64,000 nucleotides of DNA from Marinobacter qingdaonensis (GCF_034555935.1 NZ_JAYDCJ010000003.1:2666001-2730000), one strand, 5' to 3'; numbered from the stretch's first letter, positions 45,347-53,540 are shown. The notes: generated from the sequence alone by a model not told the origin. Translations and numbers: made by a program.

Positions 45347-46510
45347 TCACTCGCTGTAGGCGTCCACCAGGACCCGATGGCTGATCTCAGGCGTCATGTC
45401 GCCCCGCTCCGAGAGTTCGGTCATGCCGTGGGCTTTCAACGCCTCGACGATGTCCGCCAACTGGTTTTCCTTGACCCCGTATTGATCCAGGCGAGTGGGT
45501 ACGCCCAGGGTCTCAAAGAACGCACGTGTCTGGGCGATGGCCTGGTCGATGCGCTCGTCCTCAGAGCCATCGACAATGCCCCATACCCGCTCGGCGTACT
45601 GCAGGAGTTTTTCCCGCTTCTGTTCTTTACGGAGTTTCCAGACCGACGGCAGGATAATGGCGAGACTCTGCCCGTGATCGATGCCGAACATGGCGGTCAG
45701 TTCGTGCCCAATCATATGGGTACTCCAATCCTGGGGCACGCCTACGCCAATGTAGCCGTTCAGCGCCGAGGTGGCCGCCCAGACCAGGCTTGCGCGGGCA
45801 TCATAGTCCTCCGGGTTAGCCAGCGTGACCGGGCCGACCTCGATCAGGGTCTTGAGAATGCCCTCGGCGGTGCGATCCTGAATCTGCGCGTTAACCGGAT
45901 AAGTCACATACTGCTCAACCACGTGCACAAAGGCGTCGACCACGCCGTTGGCGACCTGCCTGGTGGGCAGGGAGAAGGTCAGCGACGGGTCCAGGAATGA
46001 GAACGTCGGATACAGCAGCGGACTCATCACCGGCCATTTCCCACCCTTATGGGAGACTACGGCGCCCATGTTCATTTCAGAACCGGTCGCCGGCAGGGTT
46101 GCGACGGTACCGAGTGGCAGTGCCTGCTCGACCGGAAGGCCGGCAAAGCCATGCCCCAGCAGACTTTCCTCGTCGCCCTCAAACGGCGCAGCCGCGGCCA
46201 CGAACTTGGTGCCGTCCATCACCGAGCCACCGCCAACAGCCAGCAGGAAATCGATGCTCTCCCGGCGAACCAGATCCACCGCTTCCATCAGGGTGTCGTA
46301 GCGCGGGTTCGGCTCAATGCCGGCAAACTCGAACACCGTCCGATCACCCAGGCCGGCCAGCACTTTATCGAGGGTACCGAACCGCTTGACGCTGCCGCCA
46401 CCGTACAGAACCAGCACACGGGCATTCTTGGGAATGAGCTGATCCAGTTCCTGCAGACGGTCTTTGCCGAACACGATGCGGGTTGGGTTGTAGAAATCGA
46501 AATTTTGCAT
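45347..46510 (-). CDS. yqhD: NADPH-dependent aldehyde reductase, iron-type alcohol dehydrogenase (YqhD)
   Basis: A 387-residue group III alcohol dehydrogenase. Visible are the NADPH-site GGGSVMDGTKFVAA, TLPATGSEMN and the metal-binding HMIGHELTAMFGIDHGQSLA. It matches YqhD/BDH, which clears short-chain and peroxidation-derived aldehydes. It is divergent from an AraC-type regulator of the YqhC family across a 166-bp region, as in Escherichia coli, where YqhC activates yqhD in response to aldehydes. Confidence 0.9.
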   Translation of the reverse strand: MQNFDFYNPTRIVFGKDRLQELDQLIPKNARVLVLYGGGSVKRFGTLDKVLAGLGDRTVFEFAGIEPNPRYDTLMEAVDLVRRESIDFLLAVGGGSVMDGTKFVAAAAPFEGDEESLLGHGFAGLPVEQALPLGTVATLPATGSEMNMGAVVSHKGGKWPVMSPLLYPTFSFLDPSLTFSLPTRQVANGVVDAFVHVVEQYVTYPVNAQIQDRTAEGILKTLIEVGPVTLANPEDYDARASLVWAATSALNGYIGVGVPQDWSTHMIGHELTAMFGIDHGQSLAIILPSVWKLRKEQKREKLLQYAERVWGIVDGSEDERIDQAIAQTRAFFETLGVPTRLDQYGVKENQLADIVEALKAHGMTELSERGDMTPEISHRVLVDAYSE

Positions 46511-46560
46511 AATCCTCTCTCCTCATCAAAGCGTGAAGAGATTGTATCGCCGACAGGTTA

Positions 46561-46607
46561 GATCAGAATGGGCATTTCGATCATTGGCATGCCTTTTTCT
46601 ATCATTG
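46561..46607. promoter_or_regulatory. Candidate AraC/YqhC binding repeats between yqhD and yqhC
   Basis: GATCA recurs at 46561-46565 and 46579-46583, and ATCATTG at 46580-46586 and 46601-46607 (21 bp, two helical turns apart). This pattern of direct repeats on one face of the helix is usual for AraC-family activators. It lies about 70-115 bp upstream of the regulator gene. Confidence 0.4.
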
Positions 46608-46676
46608 ACGACACGACTAGGCATTTTAGTGCATCGCAGGTAAGATGGCGACTTCACCCATTCAGGAGACCGACCG

Positions 46677-47561
46677 ATGCCCACACTCGCCCAACTGCTG
46701 ACCCCACTTGCCGCGACCGAGGGCTACAACCCAACACCGATTGAGGGCGTCGGCGTCTACCGAAGCAACGAAACCACCGGCAGAGAGCCGCTCTGTTACA
46801 GCCAGGGCATCATTATCATGGCCCAGGGCACCAAGCGGGTTTTTCTCGACAACCAGGTGTATGAGTACAACCCCGACAACTACCTGGTGCTGACCCTACC
46901 CACGCCCGCTGACTGCGAGGCGATCACACCACCCGATGGCCCCCTGCTTTCCCTGGTCATGGACCTGGATCTGTCGGCGTTGCATGAGCTGGTGCGGATT
47001 TTTGATGAATGCCGACAGACCGGCGGTGCCAACGCTCCCGCGCTGAATGCGCACACCTTGTACGTGGCGCCGGCCACTGGCGCCTTCAACGCCAGCGTGG
47101 TGCGGCTGGCCGAGGCGCTGAATGACCCGCTGGCGGCCAAGGCCCTCGGGCCGGGCCTGAAAAAGGAACTGTTGCTGCACGCGCTCCGGGGCCCGAACGG
47201 CGCCTCGCTGGTGGATCTGGTGCGGCACAACACCCAACTTTCCCGACTGGAGCCGGTGCTCAAGCACGTCCATGCGCACTTTTCGGAACCGCTGGATGTC
47301 GAACAGCTGGCCGCTCTTGCCAACATGAGTCCGGCGACCTTCCACCGCAACTTCCGGCAGGTGGCCGCCCAGTCCCCCATTCAGTACATCAAGCGGATCC
47401 GGCTGACCCGGGCCCGGGAGCTGCTGGTGGATCAGGGCGTGAAGGTAAGCCAGGCGGCGTCCCTGGTGGGCTACGAAAGCGCCAGCCAGTTCAGCCGGGA
47501 GTTCAAGCGGTTTTATGGCCAGCCGCCACAATCTATTGCGGCGGCTTCTCTGGCCGGTTAG
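46677..47561 (+). CDS. yqhC: AraC-family regulator, YqhC type
   Basis: A 294-residue regulator with the AraC_N-type sensor domain (GREPLCYSQGIIIMAQGTKR, YNPDNYLVLTLP) and a C-terminal AraC DNA-binding domain (DVEQLAALANMSPATFHRNF, then SLVGYESASQFSREFKRF). The domain pair is that of YqhC. It overlaps the convergent LysR gene by 4 nt at the stop codons. AGGAG lies 9 nt upstream of the ATG. Confidence 0.88.
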   Translation: MPTLAQLLTPLAATEGYNPTPIEGVGVYRSNETTGREPLCYSQGIIIMAQGTKRVFLDNQVYEYNPDNYLVLTLPTPADCEAITPPDGPLLSLVMDLDLSALHELVRIFDECRQTGGANAPALNAHTLYVAPATGAFNASVVRLAEALNDPLAAKALGPGLKKELLLHALRGPNGASLVDLVRHNTQLSRLEPVLKHVHAHFSEPLDVEQLAALANMSPATFHRNFRQVAAQSPIQYIKRIRLTRARELLVDQGVKVSQAASLVGYESASQFSREFKRFYGQPPQSIAAASLAG

Positions 47562-48505
47562 ACCGCTTTCAGGTGCCGCCCACAGGGCGAAGTGGTCATG
47601 ATTTCGTGCCAGCGATCCCGCAGCAGGCGCTCGAGGTGGTCCCGAATCCAGATAATGCCGGGATCCCGGTCATGGCGGGCGTGCCAGATCAGGTACAGGC
47701 TGGTGGGATCAACCTCAAAGGGCAGCTCTCCCATCCAGAGCCCGTTCACAAAACCGCAGTCCTGACTGATGAGCTCCGGCACTGCCGCAATCAGGTTGGT
47801 CTCCCGCAGCACCTGCGGCACGATGGAGAAGTGATTGACGGTGGCAGCAATCCGGCGGCTTTGTCCCTTCTGGTCCAGATAGCTGTCCACGAAACCATGG
47901 GCGTCGCCCGACATGGACACCAGCAAATGCCGGGCCTCCAGGAATTCCTCCATGGTGATCGGCTTGCCCGCCAGCGGATGTCCCTCGCGCATCGCCAGCA
48001 CGTAGCCACCCTCAAACAACCAGGTGCTCCGCAGGCTGTGGTCGTGCTGGTTCAGAACGCCAACCGCCAGGTCCACGTGGGCTTCGCGCAGATCGCCGTA
48101 GGTGCCTTCGGGTGTGTACGGGACCGCGTGCAGGTCGACACCGGGCGCCTCCCGCTCCAGCAATTCGATTAACTGGCGCCAGACCATCTCAACGATCACG
48201 TCGGTGGCGGCGATGCGAAATTTCCGTTTGGAATTGGCGGGGTCGAACTGAGTGGCTGACACCGCGTTGGTCAGGGCGTACATGGGCCCGCCCACCTGAT
48301 CCCAGAGGCTCAAGGCATAAGACGTCGGTTCGATGTTACGACCTTTGCGGACAAACAGCGGGTCGTTCCAGATCTGGCGCATCCGGGAAATTGCGTTGGA
48401 TACCGCCGGCTGGGTCATGGCCAGACGCTCGGCGGCTCGGGTCACCGAGCGCTCGGTCATGATGGCGTCGAAAATATAGAGGAGTTGCAGCTCCTGGGTT
48501 TTCAT
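47558..48505 (-). CDS. LysR-type regulator of the NodD/NahR/MexT class
   Basis: A 315-residue regulator; the start at 48505 gives the canonical LysR N-terminus. The winged helix reads FDAIMTERSVTRAAERLAMT followed by QPAVSNAISRMR and DPLFVRKGR, which is the NodD/NahR/LinR/MexT pattern rather than the CysB or CbbR pattern. The C-terminal part is a two-lobe effector domain with FRIAATD and ETNLIAAVPE. NodD-class proteins bind ATC-N9-GAT boxes, the same box found at the composite elements in this window. It is therefore a candidate regulator of those genes, though MexT itself could be encoded elsewhere. It stands alone, with a terminator upstream that ends trxA. Confidence 0.82.
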   Translation of the reverse strand: MKTQELQLLYIFDAIMTERSVTRAAERLAMTQPAVSNAISRMRQIWNDPLFVRKGRNIEPTSYALSLWDQVGGPMYALTNAVSATQFDPANSKRKFRIAATDVIVEMVWRQLIELLEREAPGVDLHAVPYTPEGTYGDLREAHVDLAVGVLNQHDHSLRSTWLFEGGYVLAMREGHPLAGKPITMEEFLEARHLLVSMSGDAHGFVDSYLDQKGQSRRIAATVNHFSIVPQVLRETNLIAAVPELISQDCGFVNGLWMGELPFEVDPTSLYLIWHARHDRDPGIIWIRDHLERLLRDRWHEIMTTSPCGRHLKAV

Positions 48506-48582
48506 CGTGGGGTACCTGAATGATGGCAACGGGCCCGGATAAGTCTGACCAGCATTGGCGGGCAGCGCAACCGGCACACAAA

Positions 48583-48609
48583 AACACCCTCCCATAGCGG
48601 GAGGGTGTT
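48583..48609 (-). terminator. Rho-independent terminator of trxA
   Basis: AACACCCTCCC and GGGAGGGTGTT form an 11-bp stem with a 5-nt loop; on the minus strand a T-rich stretch (the A-run ending at 48584) follows. It lies 17 bp past the trxA stop codon. Confidence 0.9.
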
Positions 48610-48625
48610 GATTCGAGCCGGTGAG

Positions 48626-48949
48626 TTACAAGTTGCCTTTAACGAAGGCCCGCAACTGGCCCAGGCTGCCGGCACCGGTCTGCCGGGCCACCACGCCGCC
48701 CTCGCGGAACAGCGCCAGGGTCGGAATGCTGCGGATTCCCATGCGAGCCGCCGTTTCCGGGCTGTCATCCACGTTGACCTTGGCCACTACCAGGTCATCG
48801 CCCAGTTCGTCGGCGATTTCCTCAAGCATGGGGCCAACGGTCTTGCACGGGCCGCACCAGGGTGCCCAGAAATCGACCAGGACCGGCTTGTCGTTACGAC
48901 CAACGGCCGCATCAAAGTTGCTGTCGTTTACTTCAACGATGTTGCTCAT
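48626..48949 (-). CDS. trxA: Thioredoxin
   Basis: A 107-residue cytosolic thioredoxin with the active site WCGPC (31-35) and cis-proline loop SIPTLALF. The start at 48949 gives the normal length; the longer frame runs through the upstream control element. It reduces protein disulfides using thioredoxin reductase, which is not in this window. A single-gene unit ends at the terminator 48583-48609. A variant of the composite nod-box-like element lies 93 bp before the start, so this copy may be stress-inducible rather than the housekeeping one. Confidence 0.93.
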   Translation of the reverse strand: MSNIVEVNDSNFDAAVGRNDKPVLVDFWAPWCGPCKTVGPMLEEIADELGDDLVVAKVNVDDSPETAARMGIRSIPTLALFREGGVVARQTGAGSLGQLRAFVKGNL

Positions 48950-49008
48950 ATCGTTTCTCCGTTTCCAGTAATGCCTGAGTCCAACCATGCGCCCTACTCT
49001 TACTGAAA

Positions 49009-49049
49009 ACCAATTGTTCAGCGGTATACATGGTATTTCCCAGGGTGAT
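49009..49049 (-). promoter_or_regulatory. Composite nod-box-like element G, upstream of trxA (divergent copy)
   Basis: Read on the minus strand: ATCAC-N5-GAAAT (49049-49035), 7 nt, ATACCG (49027-49022), 7 nt, ATTGGTTT. The left arm, ATACCG and all spacings match the mexE and lpxR-like elements; the right arm and last block are degenerate. Its centre is 93 bp before the trxA start. Confidence 0.45.
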
Positions 49050-49061
49050 GTACACCGGTTG

Positions 49062-50096
49062 TCAGTGACTGCCAAAGCGCTTGCTCAGCACCAGTCCGCC
49101 CCAGGCCAGGGTGCGATCACCGGTACCGTTCTTGATTTCGGAGCTCTGCACACGCAACACGTAGCTCAGCTCCATGTTGTCCCAGAGGGTGTGGGTGTAA
49201 CCGGCCCAGACTTCCGCCAGCAGCACATTCAGATCATTGGCACTGAGTTCGTGATCGGAATCCCGGAACTGACCCTGCAGGAAAGCGTTGTAGGCCCTGG
49301 CCTTCACCGACAGGCCACCCCAGAAGTAGTTCTCCCGACCGCCGACCGCGGAGACGCTGGGCGCCCGCTCACCGTAGGCCATCAATTCCGGGTTGAAGCG
49401 GTTATCCGGCGACGAAATCAGCCCTCCCCGGAACACCAGGGCGGCGCCAAATTCGGTGAGGTATCCGACGCTCCCGAAGTAGGTCACCTTGAACTTGCTG
49501 TCCGGCTCACTGCCATCCAGGTACTGGTGGTAGGCCGCGGAGTACCGCAAGGTAGGCTCGCCCCCTTCGGAGATCTGGTGATCCCAGCCTTCGGCCTTGT
49601 CACTGCCGATGGCCTTGTGAATCGTATTCTGACCGTGCTCGAACAGGTCCAACCCCAGGGCACCAACGGTCAGCGAGGTGGTCCATCCCGAGGTGCCACC
49701 GGCTGACTGATAACTGCGGCTCGTGGACAGATACACCAGGCTGCTGTACGGCCGGTCGTCCCTGTCGATACCTTGCGCCGCGATCTCCTCGGGAGTAAAG
49801 CCGTAGGCACCGAACTCCACCGAGGTGTTCTCAGGCTGGTCCGGCAGCCGGCCAAACGCGCCAATCAGGCCCTGGTCGATGGCCCCCACCGCGCGGGAAA
49901 CCAGGCTGCTGTTAAACGCCTCGGAGTTGGAGGAATAGGTGATGGCGACCCCGGCCGTGTAGTCCCGGTCGGTCTGGGTCGGGGCGAACAGGTCGTTATC
50001 AGTAGACAGTGCAATGGCGGAGGCGGACTCACCAGCCAGGCTGGCAGACGACGCCGCGGCAAAACCGAGTGCAAGAGCGAGTGAAAGGGAACGCAT
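49062..50096 (-). CDS. LpxR-family (DUF2219) outer membrane lipid A deacylase-like protein
   Basis: A 344-residue outer membrane barrel with signal peptide (ending SASLAG). It has the family opening STDNDLFAPTQTDRDYTAG, containing Asn/Asp/Thr positions that form the LpxR active site, then RDDRPYSSLVYLS, and it ends GGLVLSKRFGSH. LpxR removes the 3'-acyloxyacyl chains of lipid A in some enteric bacteria; many relatives in marine bacteria are untested. The ATG at 50096 is used; a TTG two codons earlier is unlikely. A composite ATC-N9-GAT element lies about 100 bp upstream, at the same distance as for mexE. Confidence 0.8.
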   Translation of the reverse strand: MRSLSLALALGFAAASSASLAGESASAIALSTDNDLFAPTQTDRDYTAGVAITYSSNSEAFNSSLVSRAVGAIDQGLIGAFGRLPDQPENTSVEFGAYGFTPEEIAAQGIDRDDRPYSSLVYLSTSRSYQSAGGTSGWTTSLTVGALGLDLFEHGQNTIHKAIGSDKAEGWDHQISEGGEPTLRYSAAYHQYLDGSEPDSKFKVTYFGSVGYLTEFGAALVFRGGLISSPDNRFNPELMAYGERAPSVSAVGGRENYFWGGLSVKARAYNAFLQGQFRDSDHELSANDLNVLLAEVWAGYTHTLWDNMELSYVLRVQSSEIKNGTGDRTLAWGGLVLSKRFGSH

Positions 50097-50163
50097 GGCC
50101 AACTCCAGTGCTTCAATTGCGTGAATCGAGTTGGCGGCTATTTTTCGGACGACGGGGGCAGCA

Positions 50164-50205
50164 GACTAATCAAGAGACGGTATTCACAACATCACAGCTA
50201 GTGAT
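50164..50205 (-). promoter_or_regulatory. Composite nod-box-like element C, upstream of the lpxR-like gene
   Basis: Read on the minus strand: ATCAC-N5-GTGAT (50205-50191), GTTGTGA, ATACCG, 7 nt, ATTAGT. It matches the mexE element at GTGATGTTG, GAATACCG and TGATTA. The box centre is 102 bp before the start codon, against 103 bp for mexE. Confidence 0.65.
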
Positions 50206-50371
50206 GCATACGTACTTATACCGCCCTTTTCAGGTTCATTCCCTGAGACTCTATTTTAAGAGAAATTATAGAAATATCCTCTTACCTCATGAAATATATA
50301 TTTTTGTTATTTTTTAGCATGGAATCTTAAAACGTCTTGGTGAACGTTTCGGCAGTAAAAAACGGATTATT

Positions 50372-50413
50372 ATAATTTGAGGTGATGTATCCCATATTGT
50401 TTCGGAATTATTC
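50372..50413 (+). promoter_or_regulatory. Composite nod-box-like element E, upstream of the 83-aa secreted protein
   Basis: ATAAT-N5-GTGAT (50372-50386), 7 nt, ATATTG (50394-50399), 7 nt, ATTATTC (50407-50413). The left arm is degenerate, but the right arm and the two downstream blocks agree. From ATAT onward it is nearly the same as element D (GGAATT shared at the same position). Confidence 0.5.
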
Positions 50414-50512
50414 AGGACGCCTTCCCAGCCCCATACTTCTCCCCATCAGATGCCGACCACCCAGGCGGTTTCGATGAAAGCGTTGACTCATTCAAACTCA
50501 GGAGAAGATGTT

Positions 50513-50764
50513 ATGCGTAAAGTTGCACTGGTAACCCTCGCCTCACTCATCGCGGTAGCGGCTCTTCCTGCCCACGCGACTCTGGCAGATCGCAAATCCG
50601 ATGAACCGAGCGCCGAAGCCGCTCAGCCCGCACCTTACAGCGGCCAAATCGTGATTCGCGGCGAAGTCCGTTCTGACGAAGCTGAAAAGGTAGCTGCAGA
50701 GCCGGCTCCCTACAGCGGACAGGTTGTTATCCGCGGCGAAGTGAAGTCCGAAAGCCACGGTTAA
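50513..50764 (+). CDS. 83-residue predicted secreted protein with two tandem 16-residue repeats
   Basis: AGGAG lies 8 nt before the ATG at 50513; upstream ATGs lack a site. A signal peptide (1-22, ending LPAHA) precedes a mature part that is almost wholly two copies of PAPYSGQ[IV]VIRGEV[RK]S, at residues 39-54 and 64-79. The copies differ only by conservative changes, which suggests a recent duplication kept by selection. I do not recognise the family. Location in the periplasm or outside the cell is inferred from the signal peptide. It carries composite element E upstream. Confidence 0.7.
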   Translation: MRKVALVTLASLIAVAALPAHATLADRKSDEPSAEAAQPAPYSGQIVIRGEVRSDEAEKVAAEPAPYSGQVVIRGEVKSESHG

Positions 50765-51023
50765 GCGTTAGAAGTTTCATTTGCGTCTTGGCACCAGGGA
50801 CGGTGCGTTTTTCATATCCATCTTAGTCCGCCAATGCCCCACACGGCGGCGAGTCCCCCTCCACTTTGGCCTTCAGCCTCTCACAAACTTCACGGTCACC
50901 ATCGCCTTGCCCGGACTTGATGACGGCAACACACAGAGGTGGTTTTGCCGCATCCAGCAAGTTGCCCCAGTCGTTCGCCGTAACTAAATTGTTTGAACAG
51001 GGGCAGCGAAGCAGACCACACGG
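50765..51023. other. Intergenic region with a possible gene remnant
   Basis: This 259-bp gap precedes the ferric-reductase-like gene. On the minus strand an open frame ending at 50823 (Cys-rich, with GDREVCERLKAKVEGDSPPC) has protein-like composition but no usable start outside the neighbouring gene, so it may be the tail of a decayed small secreted protein. No clear terminator or operator was seen. Confidence 0.3.
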
Positions 51024-52328
51024 ATGAAACCGCATTTTCTGATCGTCGGTTACCTTATCGCGGTCGCATTGCCGCTTGCATTGTCCTGGTGGTTTGGTGG
51101 GCCGATGCGGCCATGGCAGGAGGAATTGGCCTCTAGCCTCGGCATTCTGGCCTTCTCGATGATCCTGATGGAATTCCTCCTCTCCGGCCGGTTCAAGAGG
51201 CTTTCAAAAGGCGTCGGCCTGGATACCACCATGCGGCTGCATCAGGTTATGGCGCGCGCCGCCCTGGTCTTTGCGTTGATCCACCCGCTGCTATACCAGG
51301 GCACGCCCTCCGGGGGGCAGCGCCCCTGGGACCCCACCCGAGAACTGACAGTCACCACCGATTTTGCCCCACTGGCCTCAGGCATTGCCGCCTATCTGCT
51401 GCTTGGCGCTCTGGTATTCCTGGCCATCGGACGCACCAAACTCGATTACAAATACGAGACCTGGCGCCTTTTACATGGAGTCGGCGCGCTACTGATTGCG
51501 GTGCTTCTATTGCATCACACGGTGTCTGCGGGCCGATACGGGTCCCAGCCAGTGATGACCGCAGTGTGGTTCGCCATGACGGCCGTGGCCGGCGGTTCAC
51601 TGATATCGGTCTATCTGGTGGTGCCCCTGCTTCAGAAAGCCCGGCCCTGGCGGGTGACCGACGTTGTTCGACTGACGTCCAGGCAATGGCTACTGACCGT
51701 GACACCGGACGGCCATCCCGGGCTTCGCTACCAAGCTGGGCAATTCGTTTGGTTGAACATAGGCCACAGCCCCTTCTCGCTGCACGAACATCCACTCTCC
51801 ATCTGCTCAGCGCCCACGACGGGGCCAGAAATCTCGTTCATGATCAAGGAGCTCGGGGACTTCACGCGGACCGTCGGCCGGATCCCAACAGGAACCCTGG
51901 CCTACCTGGATGGGCCCTACGGCAACCTGTCGATTGAGGGGCGCGCCGAGCCCGGAGTCGCACTCATAGCCGGAGGTGTCGGCCTCGCGCCGCTGCTGGG
52001 GATACTGAGGCAGATGCGGGACACCGGCGATTCCCGCGAGGTCAAAGTGATCTACGGGAATCGGATAGTCGATCAGATCGCCTTCCGCGACGAACTGGAT
52101 GCCGAGGACACCGTGTACGTCCTGCAGGAGCCCGCGGACGACTGGGCCGGCGAATCCGGCCTCATCGATGCCGCGCTGATCGATCGCGTGTTTTCGGAAC
52201 AACAGATCAAGGACTGGCTGTTTGTGATGTGTGGACCGGCCAGCATGATGGATATCGTCGAACACCGGCTGATTGAGAGGGGCACGCCCTCTCATCGCAT
52301 CCTGTCCGAACGGTTCGACTATGACTGA
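51024..52328 (+). CDS. Ferric-reductase-like transmembrane FAD/NAD(P)H oxidoreductase
   Basis: A 434-residue protein. The N-terminal ~215 residues contain six membrane helices with paired histidines typical of haem-binding ferric reductase domains (RLHQVMARA, FALIHPLL, RLLHGVGALL, LLHHTVSAG). The C-terminal part is a ferredoxin-reductase-type module with FAD-binding HEHPLSIC and NAD(P)-binding GGVGLAPLLGILRQM, ending near FVMCGPASMM. It moves electrons from cytosolic NAD(P)H across the inner membrane, perhaps to ferric iron or another acceptor. It ends 10 nt before the convergent zinc-less oxidoreductase gene. The ribosome site is weak. Confidence 0.82.
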   Translation: MKPHFLIVGYLIAVALPLALSWWFGGPMRPWQEELASSLGILAFSMILMEFLLSGRFKRLSKGVGLDTTMRLHQVMARAALVFALIHPLLYQGTPSGGQRPWDPTRELTVTTDFAPLASGIAAYLLLGALVFLAIGRTKLDYKYETWRLLHGVGALLIAVLLLHHTVSAGRYGSQPVMTAVWFAMTAVAGGSLISVYLVVPLLQKARPWRVTDVVRLTSRQWLLTVTPDGHPGLRYQAGQFVWLNIGHSPFSLHEHPLSICSAPTTGPEISFMIKELGDFTRTVGRIPTGTLAYLDGPYGNLSIEGRAEPGVALIAGGVGLAPLLGILRQMRDTGDSREVKVIYGNRIVDQIAFRDELDAEDTVYVLQEPADDWAGESGLIDAALIDRVFSEQQIKDWLFVMCGPASMMDIVEHRLIERGTPSHRILSERFDYD

Positions 52329-52338
52329 TGCCGGGCCA

Positions 52339-53439
52339 TCAAGCCTTGACCTGGATCGCCAGCTTGCCCGAGAAGCGCTTGGCCATGAAGTCTTCCTGGG
52401 CTTGCACCACATCCGGTAAGCGATAGGTCTTTGCCACCACCGGCTGTATTTCGTTGCGCTCGATGTAGCCAATCAGGTTCTCGAACACCCGCTTGGGTTG
52501 CCAGGTTGAGCCGAACAAGCTCAGGTCCTTCAGGTACAACGTGCGCACATCCAGCTCCACAATGGGGCCGGCAATTGCGCCCGAGGCGACGTAACGACCA
52601 CCGCGACTCAGCACCTCCAGCAACTCCGGCCACTGGGGTCCGGCCACCAGATCGGCCACCACCTGCACGCTGTCTTTGTCCAGGACTTCGAGGAGCGACT
52701 GGCCTCGGGCTATGACCTGGTCAGCGCCCAGCTCGCGAACCTCGTCGAACTTGGCTTCACCACACACGGCAATGACCTCGGCGCCCCGGCGCTTGGCCAG
52801 TTGAACCGCCGCGGAGCCAACACCACCAGACGCCCCGGTAATCAGGATCCGTTCACCCCGCTTCAGATCGGCGCGGTCCAGCATGCCCTCGGCGGTTGAA
52901 TAGGCGCAGGGAAAGGACGCCAGTTCCAGGTCGCTCAGGCTGCTGTTCACCGCGAACACTTCACTTGCCCGGGCCACGGCATACTCGGCGTAGCCGCCAT
53001 TGCACTCGGACCCAAAGGTAATGAGGTTGTAGGAGGCCGGATCATCCGGCGCCTGCTGCATCGCACGGACCAGGACACGCTCACCGATCCGGTTCGGGTT
53101 TACGCCGTCACCAACGGCAACGATTCGGCCGCAGGCATCGGCGCCCTGGATACGGGGAAATTCCAGAGGCTTACCCGACCAGCTACCGTCCTCCTCGTTG
53201 GCCCGATCAAAGCCACCGGCGGCCGTCTGGTCCGTGCCCGTGGTCACCCCTTTTGAGTACCAGCCCGTCCGGGTGTTGATGTCGGTGTTGTTGATGGCGG
53301 TGGCGCCGACTTCGATCAGCACCTCACCCGGGCCGGCCTCGGGCACCGTGAGGTCCTCCCGATACTCCAATTTGTCGAGATCACCATGGCCGGTCAGGAC
53401 AACGCCGGCCATGGTTTCAGGAATACTGTGGTGTTTCAT
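52339..53439 (-). CDS. Zinc-independent MDR-family NAD(P)H oxidoreductase (quinone oxidoreductase-like)
   Basis: A 366-residue medium-chain reductase. The GroES-like N-terminal domain has GATAINNTDINTRTG and RIQGADACGRIVAVGDG; the Rossmann domain has GASGGVGSAAVQLAKRRG. The structural-zinc cysteines and catalytic-zinc ligands of true alcohol dehydrogenases are lacking, as in quinone oxidoreductases. AGGAGG lies 7 nt upstream of the start. It is divergent from a LysR gene with a palindromic T-N11-A site between them, so it is very likely that regulator's target. Substrate unknown. Confidence 0.85.
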   Translation of the reverse strand: MKHHSIPETMAGVVLTGHGDLDKLEYREDLTVPEAGPGEVLIEVGATAINNTDINTRTGWYSKGVTTGTDQTAAGGFDRANEEDGSWSGKPLEFPRIQGADACGRIVAVGDGVNPNRIGERVLVRAMQQAPDDPASYNLITFGSECNGGYAEYAVARASEVFAVNSSLSDLELASFPCAYSTAEGMLDRADLKRGERILITGASGGVGSAAVQLAKRRGAEVIAVCGEAKFDEVRELGADQVIARGQSLLEVLDKDSVQVVADLVAGPQWPELLEVLSRGGRYVASGAIAGPIVELDVRTLYLKDLSLFGSTWQPKRVFENLIGYIERNEIQPVVAKTYRLPDVVQAQEDFMAKRFSGKLAIQVKA

Positions 53440-53540
53440 GGAGCCACCTCCTCATCGGAAACTGATCAAAATACGCGCAACAGCTGATAATTCGCGGCAA
53501 ATAATAGAAGGCGCCAATAATTCAATCAAACGAATATTAC

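Larger units (their letters stand above)
50097..50512. promoter_or_regulatory. Divergent control region between the lpxR-like gene and the 83-aa secreted protein gene
   Basis: This 416-bp region holds composite elements C (toward the lpxR-like gene) and E (toward the 83-aa gene). Between them, roughly 50225-50340, is a markedly AT-rich stretch, unlike its surroundings, with no open frame of interest. It might bind H-NS-like proteins or simply contain the promoter of one of the genes. Confidence 0.6.

Noticed and set aside
46561..46583. ATC-type motifs before yqhC as another nod-box-like element
   Set aside because: The spacing does not give ATC-N9-GAT and the ATAYYG and ATTATT blocks are missing; direct repeats fit an AraC site better.
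50823..51035. Minus-strand 70-codon frame with cysteines
   Set aside because: The only ATG lies inside the start of the ferric-reductase-like gene and no ribosome site is seen; kept only as a possible remnant.
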